45,912 bases of DNA, taken from assembly GCA_947629455.1 (NCBI GenBank), contig CANRDT010000018.1:1-45912 (forward strand), in the 5' to 3' direction. Position 1 is the first letter of the stretch; each line of letters opens with the position of its first letter. Shown here piece after piece: positions 34,521 to 43,202 of the stretch. Below the pieces are notes generated by a model. The model made no database searches. It saw only the letters and a program-made list of their open reading frames with translations, and was not told the origin of the DNA. Position numbers and translations under genes: made by a program. Origin of the DNA: an uncultured Ruminococcus sp. GTDB lineage: Bacteria; Bacillota; Clostridia; Oscillospirales; Ruminococcaceae.

Positions 34521-34706
34521 ACGCGGAAATCAATTTTTGATTTCCAGAAGTCAGAACGCTGCGCTTTTAAGAGGTAAGAGGTCAGACAAGGAGCGCCTAC
34601 GGCGCATATTTTAAAATATTATTCCGCTTTGCAGACTTTTTTCTTGCTTCCTGTCTCTAAAAATCTTGTTTTTGGGAGATCAATTTTGTAAAAAGTGATT
34701 TCCGTA
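34521..34706 (+). repeat. MITE-like element, copy E, with 9-bp flanking repeat
   Basis: About 186 bp between pyrG and the sortase cassette. The left end is ACGCGGAAATCAATTTTTGA and the right end GTGATTTCCGTA. It is flanked by AATAAATTT (34512-34520) and AATAAATTC (34707-34715), an 8 of 9 match, which agrees with the 9-bp duplication at copy C. Confidence 0.8.
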
Positions 34707-34821
34707 AATAAATTCACTTAAAACGCTCTTTGCGGAAATATTTTCCTGCAACAGCTGCTAAAAATCTATCTTTCTCCGCAAAATTTGTCCCCTTATACAT
34801 TAATAATATACAGCACTGCTA

Positions 34822-34836
34822 TGACAGCTGCTGTCA
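34822..34836. promoter_or_regulatory. Perfect palindrome upstream of a strong promoter
   Basis: TGACAGC-T-GCTGTCA, with 7-base arms and a single central base, lies 36 bases upstream of the -35 box at 34873. The size and place suit a dimeric regulator site; no regulator is identified. Confidence 0.4.
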
Positions 34837-34872
34837 TTGAAAAAAATTCCTTTAAAATAAGGTGAAAAACGC

Positions 34873-34901
34873 TTGACAATCCGTCGGATATGTGGTAAAA
34901 T
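34873..34901 (+). promoter_or_regulatory. Sigma-A promoter upstream of the sortase cassette
   Basis: TTGACA (34873-34878) and TAAAAT (34896-34901), 17 bases apart. The next gene on this strand starts at 35147, so the leader would be about 240 bases. A second, weaker candidate, TTGCAT (35040-35045) with TAAACT (35063-35068), is nearer the gene. The stretch between (34902-35146) is A/T-rich, with GCTTTTTT able to pair with the AAAAAAGC at 34902-34909. No gene is seen there. Confidence 0.6.
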
Positions 34902-35146
34902 AAAAAAGCAAGGTGACAGTCGGCACGCTTTTTTAAGTGCGCAGTCAGATAGTTATGTGTAGTTTGTACAAATATGACATTGTGATCTATCCGCAATATG
35001 TGTTTTGTTACAAAAAAACATAATTTTTTTGGATTTGTATTGCATTTTAAGACAAGTTGTGCTAAACTGTTTACTGTAATCTTAATGATGTATACTCCAT
35101 TTCAAAAGAATGTGTAGTATAAAAACTTTTAAGGAGGAAAAAGGTT

Positions 35147-35758
35147 ATGAAGCTTTTAAAGGTTATGTCTGCAGGCGTTGTTGCAGCTGCTCTCGCAGCT
35201 ACAATGGTATTCTCTGCAGCCGCTACCGACGTTAACGACGTTCTTGCCGCAGCTAAGAACGCAGGTCTGAGTGAAGATACAACTCAGTATGTAGAGTTAA
35301 AGAACTTCCTTAATTCTAATGCTGATTCGTTCACTTCCGAGGATTTTGACGCTATGATTGCTGCTGCAAACGACGCAAGCGCTACCTACGTTAAGCCTAT
35401 CGCTGACGAACTCTTCCCCGGCAAGGCTCTTTCCGAGCTGACTTCTGATGAGCTGTCTCAGATCGTTGCTAAGATGACTCCCGAGCAGAAGCAGGGAATC
35501 AGAGATTCACTCGTTAAAGTAGGTAAAGAGGTTGGCGTTACTGTAAGCGTTGACAAGAGCGATGCTACAGCTACTGTCGGCGGCGACAAGGACAACAATG
35601 GCGGCAGCAACGTAGGTCCTGCCGACAAGGTTGACGATCCTGTTGCTAACACCGGCGCTGTTGGAACCGACAGCACTCTTGCAGCTGTAATGGGTATCAT
35701 TACTCTCGCTGCTGCTTCTACCGGTATCGCAGTAGTTTCCAAGAAGAATCGCAAGTAA
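35147..35758 (+). CDS. Small secreted protein with sortase-like C-terminal signal
   Basis: A 203-residue exported protein of no family I know. A signal peptide covers about 1-26 (MKLLKVMSAGVVAAALAATM...SAAA). The mature part is helical and acidic, with three or four short repeats of the kind LSEDTTQYVELKNFL / FTSEDFDAMI / LTSDELSQIV / MTPEQKQGI. A Gly/Asn/Asp-rich linker (145-163) leads to the tail VANTG (166-170), a hydrophobic stretch (about 177-197) and SKKNRK. The tail is built like a sortase signal with NTG in place of LPxTG. The ribosome site AAGGAGGAAAAAGG is the strongest in the window, and codon choice (GCT, AAG, GTT) differs from neighbours, suggesting high expression. The sortase gene follows 18 bases after. 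Confidence 0.85.
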   Translation: MKLLKVMSAGVVAAALAATMVFSAAATDVNDVLAAAKNAGLSEDTTQYVELKNFLNSNADSFTSEDFDAMIAAANDASATYVKPIADELFPGKALSELTSDELSQIVAKMTPEQKQGIRDSLVKVGKEVGVTVSVDKSDATATVGGDKDNNGGSNVGPADKVDDPVANTGAVGTDSTLAAVMGIITLAAASTGIAVVSKKNRK

Positions 35759-35776
35759 TTTCGGAGTGATTTGAAT

Positions 35777-36526
35777 ATGAGTGAAAGAACTTCTGCCAAG
35801 GGCAAAAGTCATGAAACTCATACGCATAAAAGTTCTTCGTCAAATCAGGTGTTAAGAACAATAACATTTGTTCTTACACCTTTTTTGATGTTGATCATTT
35901 TTTGCAGTCTGGGTTTTATATTTCTAAGCAAGCCTGCCGCAAAGATCCAGCCTTATGCGCATATGGCTTTTGCGCAAAATATCGTCAGACCTGACACAAG
36001 TCTGCGTACCGTAAATAAGTACCGCGACGATGATGCTCCCCTGCTGACAGATACGGTAAAGAACGAGGAGACCGAAGAGGAGCATACCATAATCTATCCC
36101 TACTACGGCGATTTTTATGCTACTCTCAACTGCGAGGCTGCCGGAATGAACGATATTCCCGTATATTGCGGAACGGCAAACGACGTTCTCGAAAACGGTG
36201 CTGGCTGGTACAACGGTTCTGAATTTATAGGCGTCGAGGGAAATGTCGTTATTGCAGGGCATAACCATACTTATTTCTACAATCTGCCTAACTGCGATGT
36301 CGGCGATAAGGTCACTCTTGAAACAAGCTACTGCAAGCTGACCTATGAAGTGTCCGAAAGGGTAGTTTTCCACCAATCGGACGTATCGCTCGTTTCTCCG
36401 CAGAAGGACGACAGGCTCACTATGTACACCTGCTGGAACAACGGCAAGCTGGGTATGAGCGAGTACAGACTTGCCATAATCTGCAAGCTTGTGGAGCGCG
36501 AATGGAAGGAAGTGCAGACTGAATGA
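35777..36526 (+). CDS. Sortase family transpeptidase
   Basis: Membrane-anchored cysteine transpeptidase of 249 residues from the ATG at 35777. A Ser/His-rich cytoplasmic start is followed by a membrane helix at about 25-50 and a linker to about 105. The sortase barrel has the catalytic triad H162 (VVIAGHNHTYFYNL), C219 (LTMYTCWNNGK) and R231 (SEYRLAIICKL). The sequence around the cysteine does not match the usual class A (TLITC) or class B (TLSTC) forms closely; class D or E is possible but I cannot settle it. GGAG fits either the ATG or a TTG six bases earlier. It is placed directly after a secreted protein with a sorting-like tail, the likely substrate, and overlaps the next gene. Confidence 0.9.
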   Translation: MSERTSAKGKSHETHTHKSSSSNQVLRTITFVLTPFLMLIIFCSLGFIFLSKPAAKIQPYAHMAFAQNIVRPDTSLRTVNKYRDDDAPLLTDTVKNEETEEEHTIIYPYYGDFYATLNCEAAGMNDIPVYCGTANDVLENGAGWYNGSEFIGVEGNVVIAGHNHTYFYNLPNCDVGDKVTLETSYCKLTYEVSERVVFHQSDVSLVSPQKDDRLTMYTCWNNGKLGMSEYRLAIICKLVEREWKEVQTE

Positions 36527-37476
36527 AAAGGCTCTACCACTATTTCCCGATGTTCATTCTCACACTTCTGGCGACGCTCTGTCTGCTTGTTTTTGAAATA
36601 ACTCTGTTTGCCTCGAATATTATCCTCAAGCCCGACATCTATGTGAACGCGATCGACAAGTACAATGTCGCCGAGGAGGTAGTCAAGGATCTGGACGAGT
36701 ATTTTGAATTTTATTCAAAGCCGACCATGATCCCCAAAGAGGTCTTTATGAACACCATCACCAAGGAAAGTGTGAACGCGGCTCTCCACCAGATGATAGC
36801 CGACTCGATCACCTACCTTACCGATGAGAAAGCGCCAGCTCCCGTAGTTCAGTATGATTTTACGGGTATGGAAAACAGTGTTACTATGTATATCGAGGAC
36901 TACTCGGAGCAAAACGATATTGTAAAGGACGAGGAGTACTACAACCTGATAAACAACACCATATCGACTGCAAAAGAGCAGATCACCGACAATCTTGACG
37001 TATTTATGCTCTACAAGCTGTCAAATTCGCATATCGCGCAGTCTATGCATAAATACTCCAAAATAATCGGACTTGTCAGGTTCACCTCCGGCGCGCTGCT
37101 GCTTATTTTCGTACTCTGTATGTTTGCGGTCAACCGCCACCACATCAGGGATATGTCCTACTGGGTGGGAACTATGATGTTCTGTTCCTCCGCAATGCTG
37201 CTCGTGCCTGCCCTGTTTGTACAAAAGAAAAAGTATATCGACGGATTTTTTATGAAAACCGAGCATATATATACATCAGTAACGGGAATATTGAAAACCC
37301 TGCTTACCGATACGATACGTTTGCAGAGTATCATCTGCATTATCGGCGTACTTCTGATAATCGCAACGCTTATCATTCACGCGGCATATGTCCGCTATTG
37401 CAGAAAGCACGCACGCAGACATCATCATCACCACAGCTCCTCCGAGGAGTCTGCCGACGGCGCGGAGGCTGTATAA
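36523..37476 (+). CDS. Four-helix membrane protein coupled to the sortase
   Basis: A 317-residue protein of unknown family. Its start overlaps the sortase stop as ATGA. One membrane helix (about 8-30) is followed by about 150 residues predicted outside (PDIYVNAIDKYNVAEEVVKDLDEYF...), with regular acidic helices. Three more helices lie at about 185-203, 213-232 and 263-288. The cytoplasmic tail ends in a histidine-rich basic stretch (RKHARRHHHHH) and an acidic Ser/Glu end. The layout (one helix, large outer helical domain, three helices) recalls small membrane partners seen beside sortases, but no function can be assigned. A role in presenting the substrate or holding the sortase is inference. 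Confidence 0.82.
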   Translation: MKRLYHYFPMFILTLLATLCLLVFEITLFASNIILKPDIYVNAIDKYNVAEEVVKDLDEYFEFYSKPTMIPKEVFMNTITKESVNAALHQMIADSITYLTDEKAPAPVVQYDFTGMENSVTMYIEDYSEQNDIVKDEEYYNLINNTISTAKEQITDNLDVFMLYKLSNSHIAQSMHKYSKIIGLVRFTSGALLLIFVLCMFAVNRHHIRDMSYWVGTMMFCSSAMLLVPALFVQKKKYIDGFFMKTEHIYTSVTGILKTLLTDTIRLQSIICIIGVLLIIATLIIHAAYVRYCRKHARRHHHHHSSSEESADGAEAV

Positions 37477-37510
37477 CGGCGATACTTAAACTTCATAACC
37501 ATATATAAAG

Positions 37511-37546
37511 AATACCGGTCAGCTTAATGCCGATCGGTATTTTTTG
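37511..37546 (+). terminator. Terminator of the sortase cassette
   Basis: AATACCGGTCAGC pairs imperfectly with GCCGATCGGTATT around TTAAT, followed by TTTTTT. It lies 34 bases after the last stop codon and closes the three-gene unit. Confidence 0.85.
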
Positions 37547-37805
37547 TGCAAAAAGCAAGCCGGCAAGCCGGCTTCAGCAAAATTTTTGTTATATTCTCCG
37601 CCGCAGGCGGAGAATATAACATTAAATCATTTTTCCTCCGCCGTTGGCGGAGGTCCTCCCGGACGGGGCATTTCCGTCCGTCCACAGCGCATATCGCTCC
37701 GGCTTTATAACCGGGGCGGATAAAGTTTTTTAGCATTATGACCCAAGACAGCTTTAATAAAGTTAAAAATTGATTTCCGCGGTCATATATCGGGACTGTT
37801 TGTTA
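37547..37805. repeat. Palindrome pair between the sortase cassette and xylA
   Basis: The palindrome 37588-37620 (GTTATATTCTCCGCC / GGCGGAGAATATAAC) is the same element as at 4457-4489. The second palindrome (37629-37653) keeps TTTTTCCTCCGCC but its outer right arm is replaced by GTCCTCCCGGACGGGGCA, a block also seen near 6700. An isolated AAATTGATTTCCGC (37767-37780) is a MITE-family end remnant. No gene is seen. Confidence 0.65.
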
Positions 37806-39131
37806 TCAAAGATTAAACATAACGTTATTGAGGATACTCTCGAGCATTTCCTGTCTGCCGCTCGAAAGGCTGTCGGTAACTTCGCCCTTTTCGAGCGCGT
37901 ACTTTTCCAGATCCTCCATTGTCGCCTTGCCTGCGATTATATCCGCGCCGATACCGGTATTCCAGGACGCATATCTGTCCTCGACGAATTTGTCAAGTCT
38001 GCCGTCCTCGATAAGCTTTGCGGCGATCCTCAGTCCGAGAGCAAAGGTGTCCATACCTGCGATATAGCTAAGGAAAATATCCTCCTTGGTATAAGAACCT
38101 CTTCTCGCCTTAGAGTCGAAATTAAGTCCGCCGTTGGTGAATCCGCCTGCTTTAAGTACTTCGTACATACAAAGAGCCGCGTCGTAAACATTCGTCGGGA
38201 ACTGATCGGTATCCCAGCCGAGGAGGGTGTCGCCCTGATTGGCGTCGATAGAACCGAACACGCCGTTATCCCTTGCAACTCTCAGCTCGTGCTGGAATGT
38301 ATGCTGTGCAAGCGTTGCGTGATTTGCCTCGATATTCATCTTGAAATCCTTATCAAGACCGTACTTTCTCAAAAATCCGAGCACGGTAGCGGTATCAAAA
38401 TCATACTGATGTTTGGTAGGCTCCTTCGGCTTAGGTTCGATATAGAAATCTCCCGTGTAGCCCTTTGAACGTGCATACTCGACGGTCATCTTCATAAGCC
38501 TTGCCATATTGTCAAGCTCCAGAGCCATATTTGTATTCAGCAGAGTTTCATAGCCCTCTCTTCCGCCCCAGAAAACATAGCCTTTGCCGCCGAGTTTTAT
38601 GGTAGAATCCACCGCTTTCTTGATCTGTGCGGCGGCATACGCGAAAACGTCGGCTGACGGAGACGTTCCTGCGCCGTGCATATATCTCGGGTGATCGAAA
38701 CACTTCGCAGTGCCCCAGAGCAGTTTCTTTGAAGGATCGGCTGCCATTTTTTCGGCAAGATAATCGACTACCTCGTCAAACTTTGCATTTGTGGTAGCAA
38801 GATCGCCGTATTCCGGAGAAAGATCTCTGTCGTGATAGCAGAAGTATTCGATCGAAAGCTTGTCCATTATCTCGAATGCGGCGTCCACCTTAGCCTTTGC
38901 CCTCGCCTCGGGAGAATCCTCTCCCCACGACTTATCCGCAGTACCGCAGCCGAACATATCCGTTCCGTCGCCGCCCATTGTATGCCACCACGAAAGCGCG
39001 AATTTCAGCTGTTCTTTCATAGTCTTTCCGCAGATGACCTCGTCGGGATCGTAATACTTGAATGCCAGCGGATTAGTGGACTTTGGTCCTTCATACCTGA
39101 TCTTGGGAATATCAGCAAAATACTCTGCCAT
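37806..39131 (-). CDS. xylA: Xylose isomerase
   Basis: Cytoplasmic metal-dependent isomerase converting D-xylose to D-xylulose, class II type of about 441 residues from the ATG at 39131. Marks are the catalytic-histidine region [12 protein letters not shown] (about 97-108), [31 protein letters not shown] (metal Glu), [18 protein letters not shown] and [22 protein letters not shown] eight bases upstream supports this start. No xylulokinase gene is adjacent. A LacI/CcpA-type operator-like sequence lies at its promoter. Confidence 0.97.
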   Translation of the reverse strand: MAEYFADIPKIRYEGPKSTNPLAFKYYDPDEVICGKTMKEQLKFALSWWHTMGGDGTDMFGCGTADKSWGEDSPEARAKAKVDAAFEIMDKLSIEYFCYHDRDLSPEYGDLATTNAKFDEVVDYLAEKMAADPSKKLLWGTAKCFDHPRYMHGAGTSPSADVFAYAAAQIKKAVDSTIKLGGKGYVFWGGREGYETLLNTNMALELDNMARLMKMTVEYARSKGYTGDFYIEPKPKEPTKHQYDFDTATVLGFLRKYGLDKDFKMNIEANHATLAQHTFQHELRVARDNGVFGSIDANQGDTLLGWDTDQFPTNVYDAALCMYEVLKAGGFTNGGLNFDSKARRGSYTKEDIFLSYIAGMDTFALGLRIAAKLIEDGRLDKFVEDRYASWNTGIGADIIAGKATMEDLEKYALEKGEVTDSLSSGRQEMLESILNNVMFNL

Positions 39132-39172
39132 AATTATAACCTCCAAATTTCAAATTTTTACCGATCTTTTCG

Positions 39173-39187
39173 ATAAAACGTTTACAT
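39173..39187 (-). promoter_or_regulatory. LacI/CcpA-type operator-like site at xylA
   Basis: On the minus strand ATGTAAACGTTTTAT is near-palindromic about the AACGTT centre and fits the cre-type pattern apart from the last conserved C. It lies just downstream of the -10 box, where binding would block transcription. Confidence 0.4.
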
Positions 39188-39192
39188 ATATA

Positions 39193-39222
39193 ATAATACA
39201 CCAAAGCACACCCGTTTGTCAA
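39193..39222 (-). promoter_or_regulatory. Promoter for xylA
   Basis: On the minus strand, TTGACA (39217-39222) and TATTAT (39193-39198) are 18 bases apart. The leader is about 55 bases and contains the operator-like site. Confidence 0.7.
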
Positions 39223-39243
39223 TCCTTTTTTGTAAAAAAGCAC

Positions 39244-39276
39244 AAAAAAATTGCGCGCCGATCTCCCGACGCGCAG
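39244..39276 (-). terminator. Terminator after the prepilin gene
   Basis: On the minus strand, TGCGCGTCG pairs with CGGCGCGCA, followed by ATTTTTTT. It separates the prepilin transcript from the xylA promoter. Confidence 0.85.
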
Positions 39277-39327
39277 TGTCTTACGACATCTTGCGTAAAA
39301 CTCACGATAATGCCTTGTGCGGTCTGC

Positions 39328-39786
39328 TCAGAATTTGTTGGTGCCGAGCGTGTGCATAGTGTCCTCGTTCTCTTCCGGATCGGGATACTGCCCCACGATC
39401 TGATCTCCCGAGGTGTTGTTTGCCCACTGCGCCCAGACGATACTGAGCTCCTCACATTTCCATGCGCAAGCGCCCATTCCGTCGCCGTTGTCAGACAGTA
39501 TCTCATACACCGCAAGCTCAAGCTCGTTTGTACTCGAACTCAGCGACGAGATCTGCACAGCCGACGTCTTGGAAATGATCTGAGCCGTCTTGCCGTCAAC
39601 TGTAAGCTCCGACGCCTCTGCCGCAAGCGTGTTGTAGATCAGCTTAGCGTTGGAGTTTGCGGCTTTCAGTCTGGATTTCTTAACGTAGTCCATCATCGCA
39701 GGAACGAGAATGGCTGCCAGAACGCCGATAATGGCAATAACTACGATAAGCTCGACCAGAGTGAAACCCTTGAGCGACTTTTTCAT
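39328..39786 (-). CDS. Type IV prepilin-like protein (orphan)
   Basis: A 152-residue pilin from the ATG at 39786. It opens [29 protein letters not shown], the class III signal with cleavage after Gly7, methylated Phe and Glu at mature position 5, followed by the long N-terminal helix to about residue 40. The globular part is small, with two cysteines (GACAWKCEE) that could form a disulphide, and an acidic C-terminal region. It resembles GspG/ComGC-type pseudopilins. No prepilin peptidase, ATPase or platform protein gene lies in the window. The nearest SD-like GGAGGG is 12 bases before the ATG. In Ruminococcus albus, Pil-like proteins bind cellulose; a similar role here is only a suggestion. 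Confidence 0.85.
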   Translation of the reverse strand: MKKSLKGFTLVELIVVIAIIGVLAAILVPAMMDYVKKSRLKAANSNAKLIYNTLAAEASELTVDGKTAQIISKTSAVQISSLSSSTNELELAVYEILSDNGDGMGACAWKCEELSIVWAQWANNTSGDQIVGQYPDPEENEDTMHTLGTNKF

Positions 39787-39936
39787 AGAAGAATCAATCC
39801 CTCCATAAATATATTGCAAAAACCATGAAACTCCCCTTCATAACTTCAAACGGTATCGGCGATCCGACCTGAGCCTTGCAAAAGCGTTGATCTGCACTCC
39901 TGCGCAGGCTGAAAGTACAGACCGCGACCCGTTTAC

Positions 39937-41358
39937 TTATTTCACGGTTTCTACTTTTATAAGATTTGTCGTTCCGCTCCTTCCGAGCGGTACTCCCGCT
40001 GTCACGACTACCAGATCGCCGGGTTTAAGGTAACCCAGCTTGACCGAGGTCTGCAGCGCGTGTTCGATAAGCTCGTCGGTATTGGTCTTTTCCTCGATAA
40101 CTCCCGGTCTTATGCCCCACGACATATTCATCTGACGGCATGCCGTTTCATCGGTCGTAAGTCCGATAATAGGGCAGTTGGGACGGAATTTTGAAAGCTG
40201 TCTTGCCGTCGCGCCGCTCTTTGTGACCGTAAGTATAGCCGCCGCCTTGAGGTCGTGTGCCGTCGTTACCGTCGCGTGAGAGATAGCCTCCGAGATCTTC
40301 GTGCTTGCCGTATCCTCGCGCTTGCGGAACCGGTTCACATAGTCTATATCCCTCTCGGTAGTTTCGGCGATAAGCGCCATAGTCCTGACCGCCTCCAGCG
40401 GAAAAGAGCCTGCCGCAGTTTCGCCCGAGAGCATTATCGCCGAAGTGCCGTCGTATATCGCGTTCGCAACGTCGGTTATCTCCGCTCTTGTAGGACGGGG
40501 ATTTGTTATCATTGATTCAAGCATCTGAGTTGCCGTTATTACCTGCTTGCCTGCATTGTAAGCCTTATGTATAAGTTCTTTCTGGATAGCCGGTATCTTT
40601 TCAAACGGTATCTCGACGCCCATATCGCCGCGTGCCACCATAATCCCGTCAGCCGCCTGAAGTATCTCGTCGATATTCTCAACGCCCTCCGAATTTTCTA
40701 TCTTCGCGATTATTCTGGGGTTATACCAGCCGAGCGACTGTGTGAATTTGCGCAGGTACACCACGTCCGCTCCCGATCTCACGAAAGACGCCGCGATAAA
40801 GTCAAATTTCATTTTCGCGCCAAATTCCAGATCAGCCATATCCGCGTCTGAAATATACGGCATGGAAAGTCTTACTCCGGGTACGTTTATACCCTTATGA
40901 TCCGAAAGTCTGCCGCCGTGAACGACCGTGCAGATTATATCCGTATCGGAAACGGAATCGACTTTCAGTTCGATAACTCCGTCGTTTATGAGTATTTTCG
41001 CGCCGGGGTCGACGTCCTTGGGAAGATGTTCAAAGGTTATGGAGGCTATCTCGGAAGTACCCTCGACATCGCGTGTCGTGAGCGTGAATCTGTCGCCGTC
41101 CGCGATCTCCACCGGCTGATGATCTTTAAAATCGCGCAGTCTTATCTCGGGACCTTTGGTATCGAGCAGAGTGGCGACGTTAAGTCCCAGCTCATCGCTC
41201 AGTCTGCGGACAGTTTCAAATCTCTTTCTGTGGACTTCATGCTCCGAATGTGAAAAATTGAATCTTGCCACGTCCATTCCCGACTTCATAAGTTCTCTCA
41301 GGACGTTTTCATCATCGGTAGACGGACCTATCGTACAAACTATTTTAGTCTTTCTCAT
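39937..41358 (-). CDS. pyk: Pyruvate kinase
   Basis: Glycolytic enzyme of 473 residues making pyruvate and ATP from PEP. Marks are the N-terminal RKTKIVCTIGPS, DVARFNFSHSEHEVHRKR, DTKGPEIRLRDF, the lysine/metal motif IIAKIENSEGVENIDEIL and MVARGDMGVEIPFEKIPAIQKELI, plus PTRAEITDVANAIYDGTSAIMLSGETAAG. The C-terminal allosteric domain is present. The extra PEP-utiliser-like domain seen in Bacillus enzymes is absent, so it is the short form. A consensus promoter drives it. Confidence 0.97.
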   Translation of the reverse strand: MRKTKIVCTIGPSTDDENVLRELMKSGMDVARFNFSHSEHEVHRKRFETVRRLSDELGLNVATLLDTKGPEIRLRDFKDHQPVEIADGDRFTLTTRDVEGTSEIASITFEHLPKDVDPGAKILINDGVIELKVDSVSDTDIICTVVHGGRLSDHKGINVPGVRLSMPYISDADMADLEFGAKMKFDFIAASFVRSGADVVYLRKFTQSLGWYNPRIIAKIENSEGVENIDEILQAADGIMVARGDMGVEIPFEKIPAIQKELIHKAYNAGKQVITATQMLESMITNPRPTRAEITDVANAIYDGTSAIMLSGETAAGSFPLEAVRTMALIAETTERDIDYVNRFRKREDTASTKISEAISHATVTTAHDLKAAAILTVTKSGATARQLSKFRPNCPIIGLTTDETACRQMNMSWGIRPGVIEEKTNTDELIEHALQTSVKLGYLKPGDLVVVTAGVPLGRSGTTNLIKVETVK

Positions 41359-41411
41359 AATTTATCTTTCCTTTCGGTGAGGAACATAATTTTGCATTAT
41401 TGCCCACAATT

Positions 41412-41440
41412 ATTATAGACTATTTAGTTTCATATGTCAA
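41412..41440 (-). promoter_or_regulatory. Consensus promoter for pyk
   Basis: On the minus strand, TTGACA (41435-41440) and TATAAT (41412-41417) match consensus fully, with a 17-base spacer, in keeping with strong expression of a glycolytic gene. Confidence 0.9.
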
Positions 41441-41490
41441 TAAATTTTCCGTAAATTATAATATTTTTTCAAGATGAGAAACAGGCTGAT

Positions 41491-42969
41491 CTACTCAAAA
41501 TCCACCTCGATAAGCGACAACATTCCCTCGCCCTTGTATCTGAGATACACCGCGGATTCTCCGTCGGGGAAATTTACCGTTCCTCTGAATTTTGTCCACT
41601 CGCCGCAGGGGGTAACATCTATACTGCCGACAGGTTCGCCGTCAAGCGAAAGACATACGTCAAATCTGCCCTTTCCGCCGCTCTTTACACAGACGCTCAT
41701 TGCCGCGCAGTCCTTAAAGTCAAAATATCTGTATCCTATCAGCGTGCCGTCCGCGATCTCGCCGATAAATCTTTCCTCGCCGCAGTTCGTGACATTCGGA
41801 AAGCTTTCGGAATATATCTTATTCGAGCCGTGAGGCATTCTGCCGTTTGTAATGCAGCAGGCAATGACCGCAGGATAGCTGCCGCGCCCTTCGAGCGCTC
41901 CGCCGTTCAGTCCGCAGGAGGTTATCTCCGTCTGCTTTATGCTGCCGTCGGGTGAAACGGTTATCCTCTCGGCGCACGCCTGTCTGCTGTAATCCGACTT
42001 ATGGGTCAGCCTGTGATAGAACACATACCACTGACCGTTAAGTTCGATTATACTGCCGTGAGTAGTTCCCGTCATATTAAGACGATCGGCAGATGCGCGT
42101 CCGTCTATTCCCACATCGCCGTTTGAAACTATAGTTCCTCTGAAATTAAATCCCCCGTCGGGACGGTCGCTTGTCGCATAGCAAAGTTCGTGATTTAGCT
42201 GCGAGGAGTAGATAAAGTAATACTTATCCCCCAGCTTTCGCATAGAACACGCCTCAAAAAATTCATGTCCCTCAAAGGAAGTCCCCTTTGTTTCGTAGGG
42301 TATGATATGTACGGGTTCTCCCTTTACAGTAAGCATATCGTCCTCAAGCTCCACCGTCGAAGGACCGTTTACATTATCCTCAGTTGCAAGTATCTCGTCC
42401 GCAGTCTTGTTGAATCGTTCCATAACGGACGCAAGTCTTATACTGTCCTTTGCAAGTATCTCGTTTTCCTCTCCGAGGTACTGCGTACCGTAGTAAAGCC
42501 GTATAACTCCGCCGTCGTTTATGACTGCAGGATCAAAGCAGACATATTTTTTCATGGGCGTTCCGTCAGGATAGCGGACATATCCGAGGTATTCATATTT
42601 TCCTGCCGGAGTATCGCAGACCGCGATGCTGATCGGTCCGAAATATCCGCCAACGCCGAAATCGCCCGACATACAGTAATAGAGATAGTACTTCCCGTCG
42701 TTGCCCTTTACCACGTCGGGAGCGTACATATACGGGCGGTTTTTATAGTCGGGATCCTGTTCGGCGCGGTAGATGACTCCCTCGCACCGCCAGTCGGTAA
42801 GATCCTCCTCGGGCGCGGAGTATACGGTATAATCCCCCATACAGAAAGTTTCACCGCCCTCCTTATCGTGCGAACCGTAGAGGTATACTCTGCCGTCAAA
42901 AAGATGAGGTTCGCCGTCAGGTATACATTCCCCGAGCGGCAGAAAAGGATTAAAGACCTGCTTTTTCAT
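41491..42969 (-). CDS. Glycoside hydrolase family 43 enzyme, intracellular
   Basis: A 492-residue protein with no signal peptide. The five-bladed propeller covers about 1-350, with the GH43 triad visible: D18 as general base (IPDGEPHLFDGRVYLYGSHD), D146 as pKa modulator (VCFDPAVINDGG) and E239 as acid (FFEACSMRKLGDKYYF). YMYAPDVVKGNDGKYYLYY is the common WAPDV-like block. A C-terminal beta domain (about 370-492; YRYFDFKDCAAMSVCVKSGGKGRF...) looks like a CBM6-type module. Likely substrates are short xylan or arabinan oligosaccharides taken into the cell; the exact activity cannot be told. It has its own strong promoter and a leader hairpin. Confidence 0.87.
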   Translation of the reverse strand: MKKQVFNPFLPLGECIPDGEPHLFDGRVYLYGSHDKEGGETFCMGDYTVYSAPEEDLTDWRCEGVIYRAEQDPDYKNRPYMYAPDVVKGNDGKYYLYYCMSGDFGVGGYFGPISIAVCDTPAGKYEYLGYVRYPDGTPMKKYVCFDPAVINDGGVIRLYYGTQYLGEENEILAKDSIRLASVMERFNKTADEILATEDNVNGPSTVELEDDMLTVKGEPVHIIPYETKGTSFEGHEFFEACSMRKLGDKYYFIYSSQLNHELCYATSDRPDGGFNFRGTIVSNGDVGIDGRASADRLNMTGTTHGSIIELNGQWYVFYHRLTHKSDYSRQACAERITVSPDGSIKQTEITSCGLNGGALEGRGSYPAVIACCITNGRMPHGSNKIYSESFPNVTNCGEERFIGEIADGTLIGYRYFDFKDCAAMSVCVKSGGKGRFDVCLSLDGEPVGSIDVTPCGEWTKFRGTVNFPDGESAVYLRYKGEGMLSLIEVDFE

Positions 42970-42998
42970 AATAAAACTCCTTTACGAATTTCTAAAAG

Positions 42999-43038
42999 AA
43001 TACCGCGCAAAGGCGGCAGCCGTGCTTTGTGCGGTATT
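42999..43038 (-). promoter_or_regulatory. Long hairpin in the GH43 leader
   Basis: AATACCGCACAAAG pairs with CTTTGCGCGGTATT (13 of 14) around a 12-base loop, between the promoter and the ribosome site AAGGAG. TCTTTTAG follows the stem, too weak for a clear terminator. It could be an attenuator, a protein-binding site or an mRNA stabiliser. Confidence 0.5.
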
Positions 43039-43058
43039 TTGTAAACTATGCTGTTTTA

Positions 43059-43087
43059 ATTATAACCCCTGATAAAGTTTATGTCAA
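43059..43087 (-). promoter_or_regulatory. Consensus promoter for the GH43 gene
   Basis: On the minus strand, TTGACA (43082-43087) and TATAAT (43059-43064) match consensus fully, with a 17-base spacer. The leader is about 80 bases. Confidence 0.9.
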
Positions 43088-43202
43088 TAACAAAAATGTA
43101 ATAATTATGATATTTTTAGCAAGCGGCGGATACACACGGGAATCAATTTTTTAAATTTCAAGTAAGCATTTTAATATATTTTACTTGTCAATGCAGACTT
43201 TT

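Noticed and set aside
34902-34934. Attenuator made by AAAAAAGC and GCTTTTTT
   Set aside because: The expected transcription start (about 34907) falls within the first arm, so the RNA would lack most of it.
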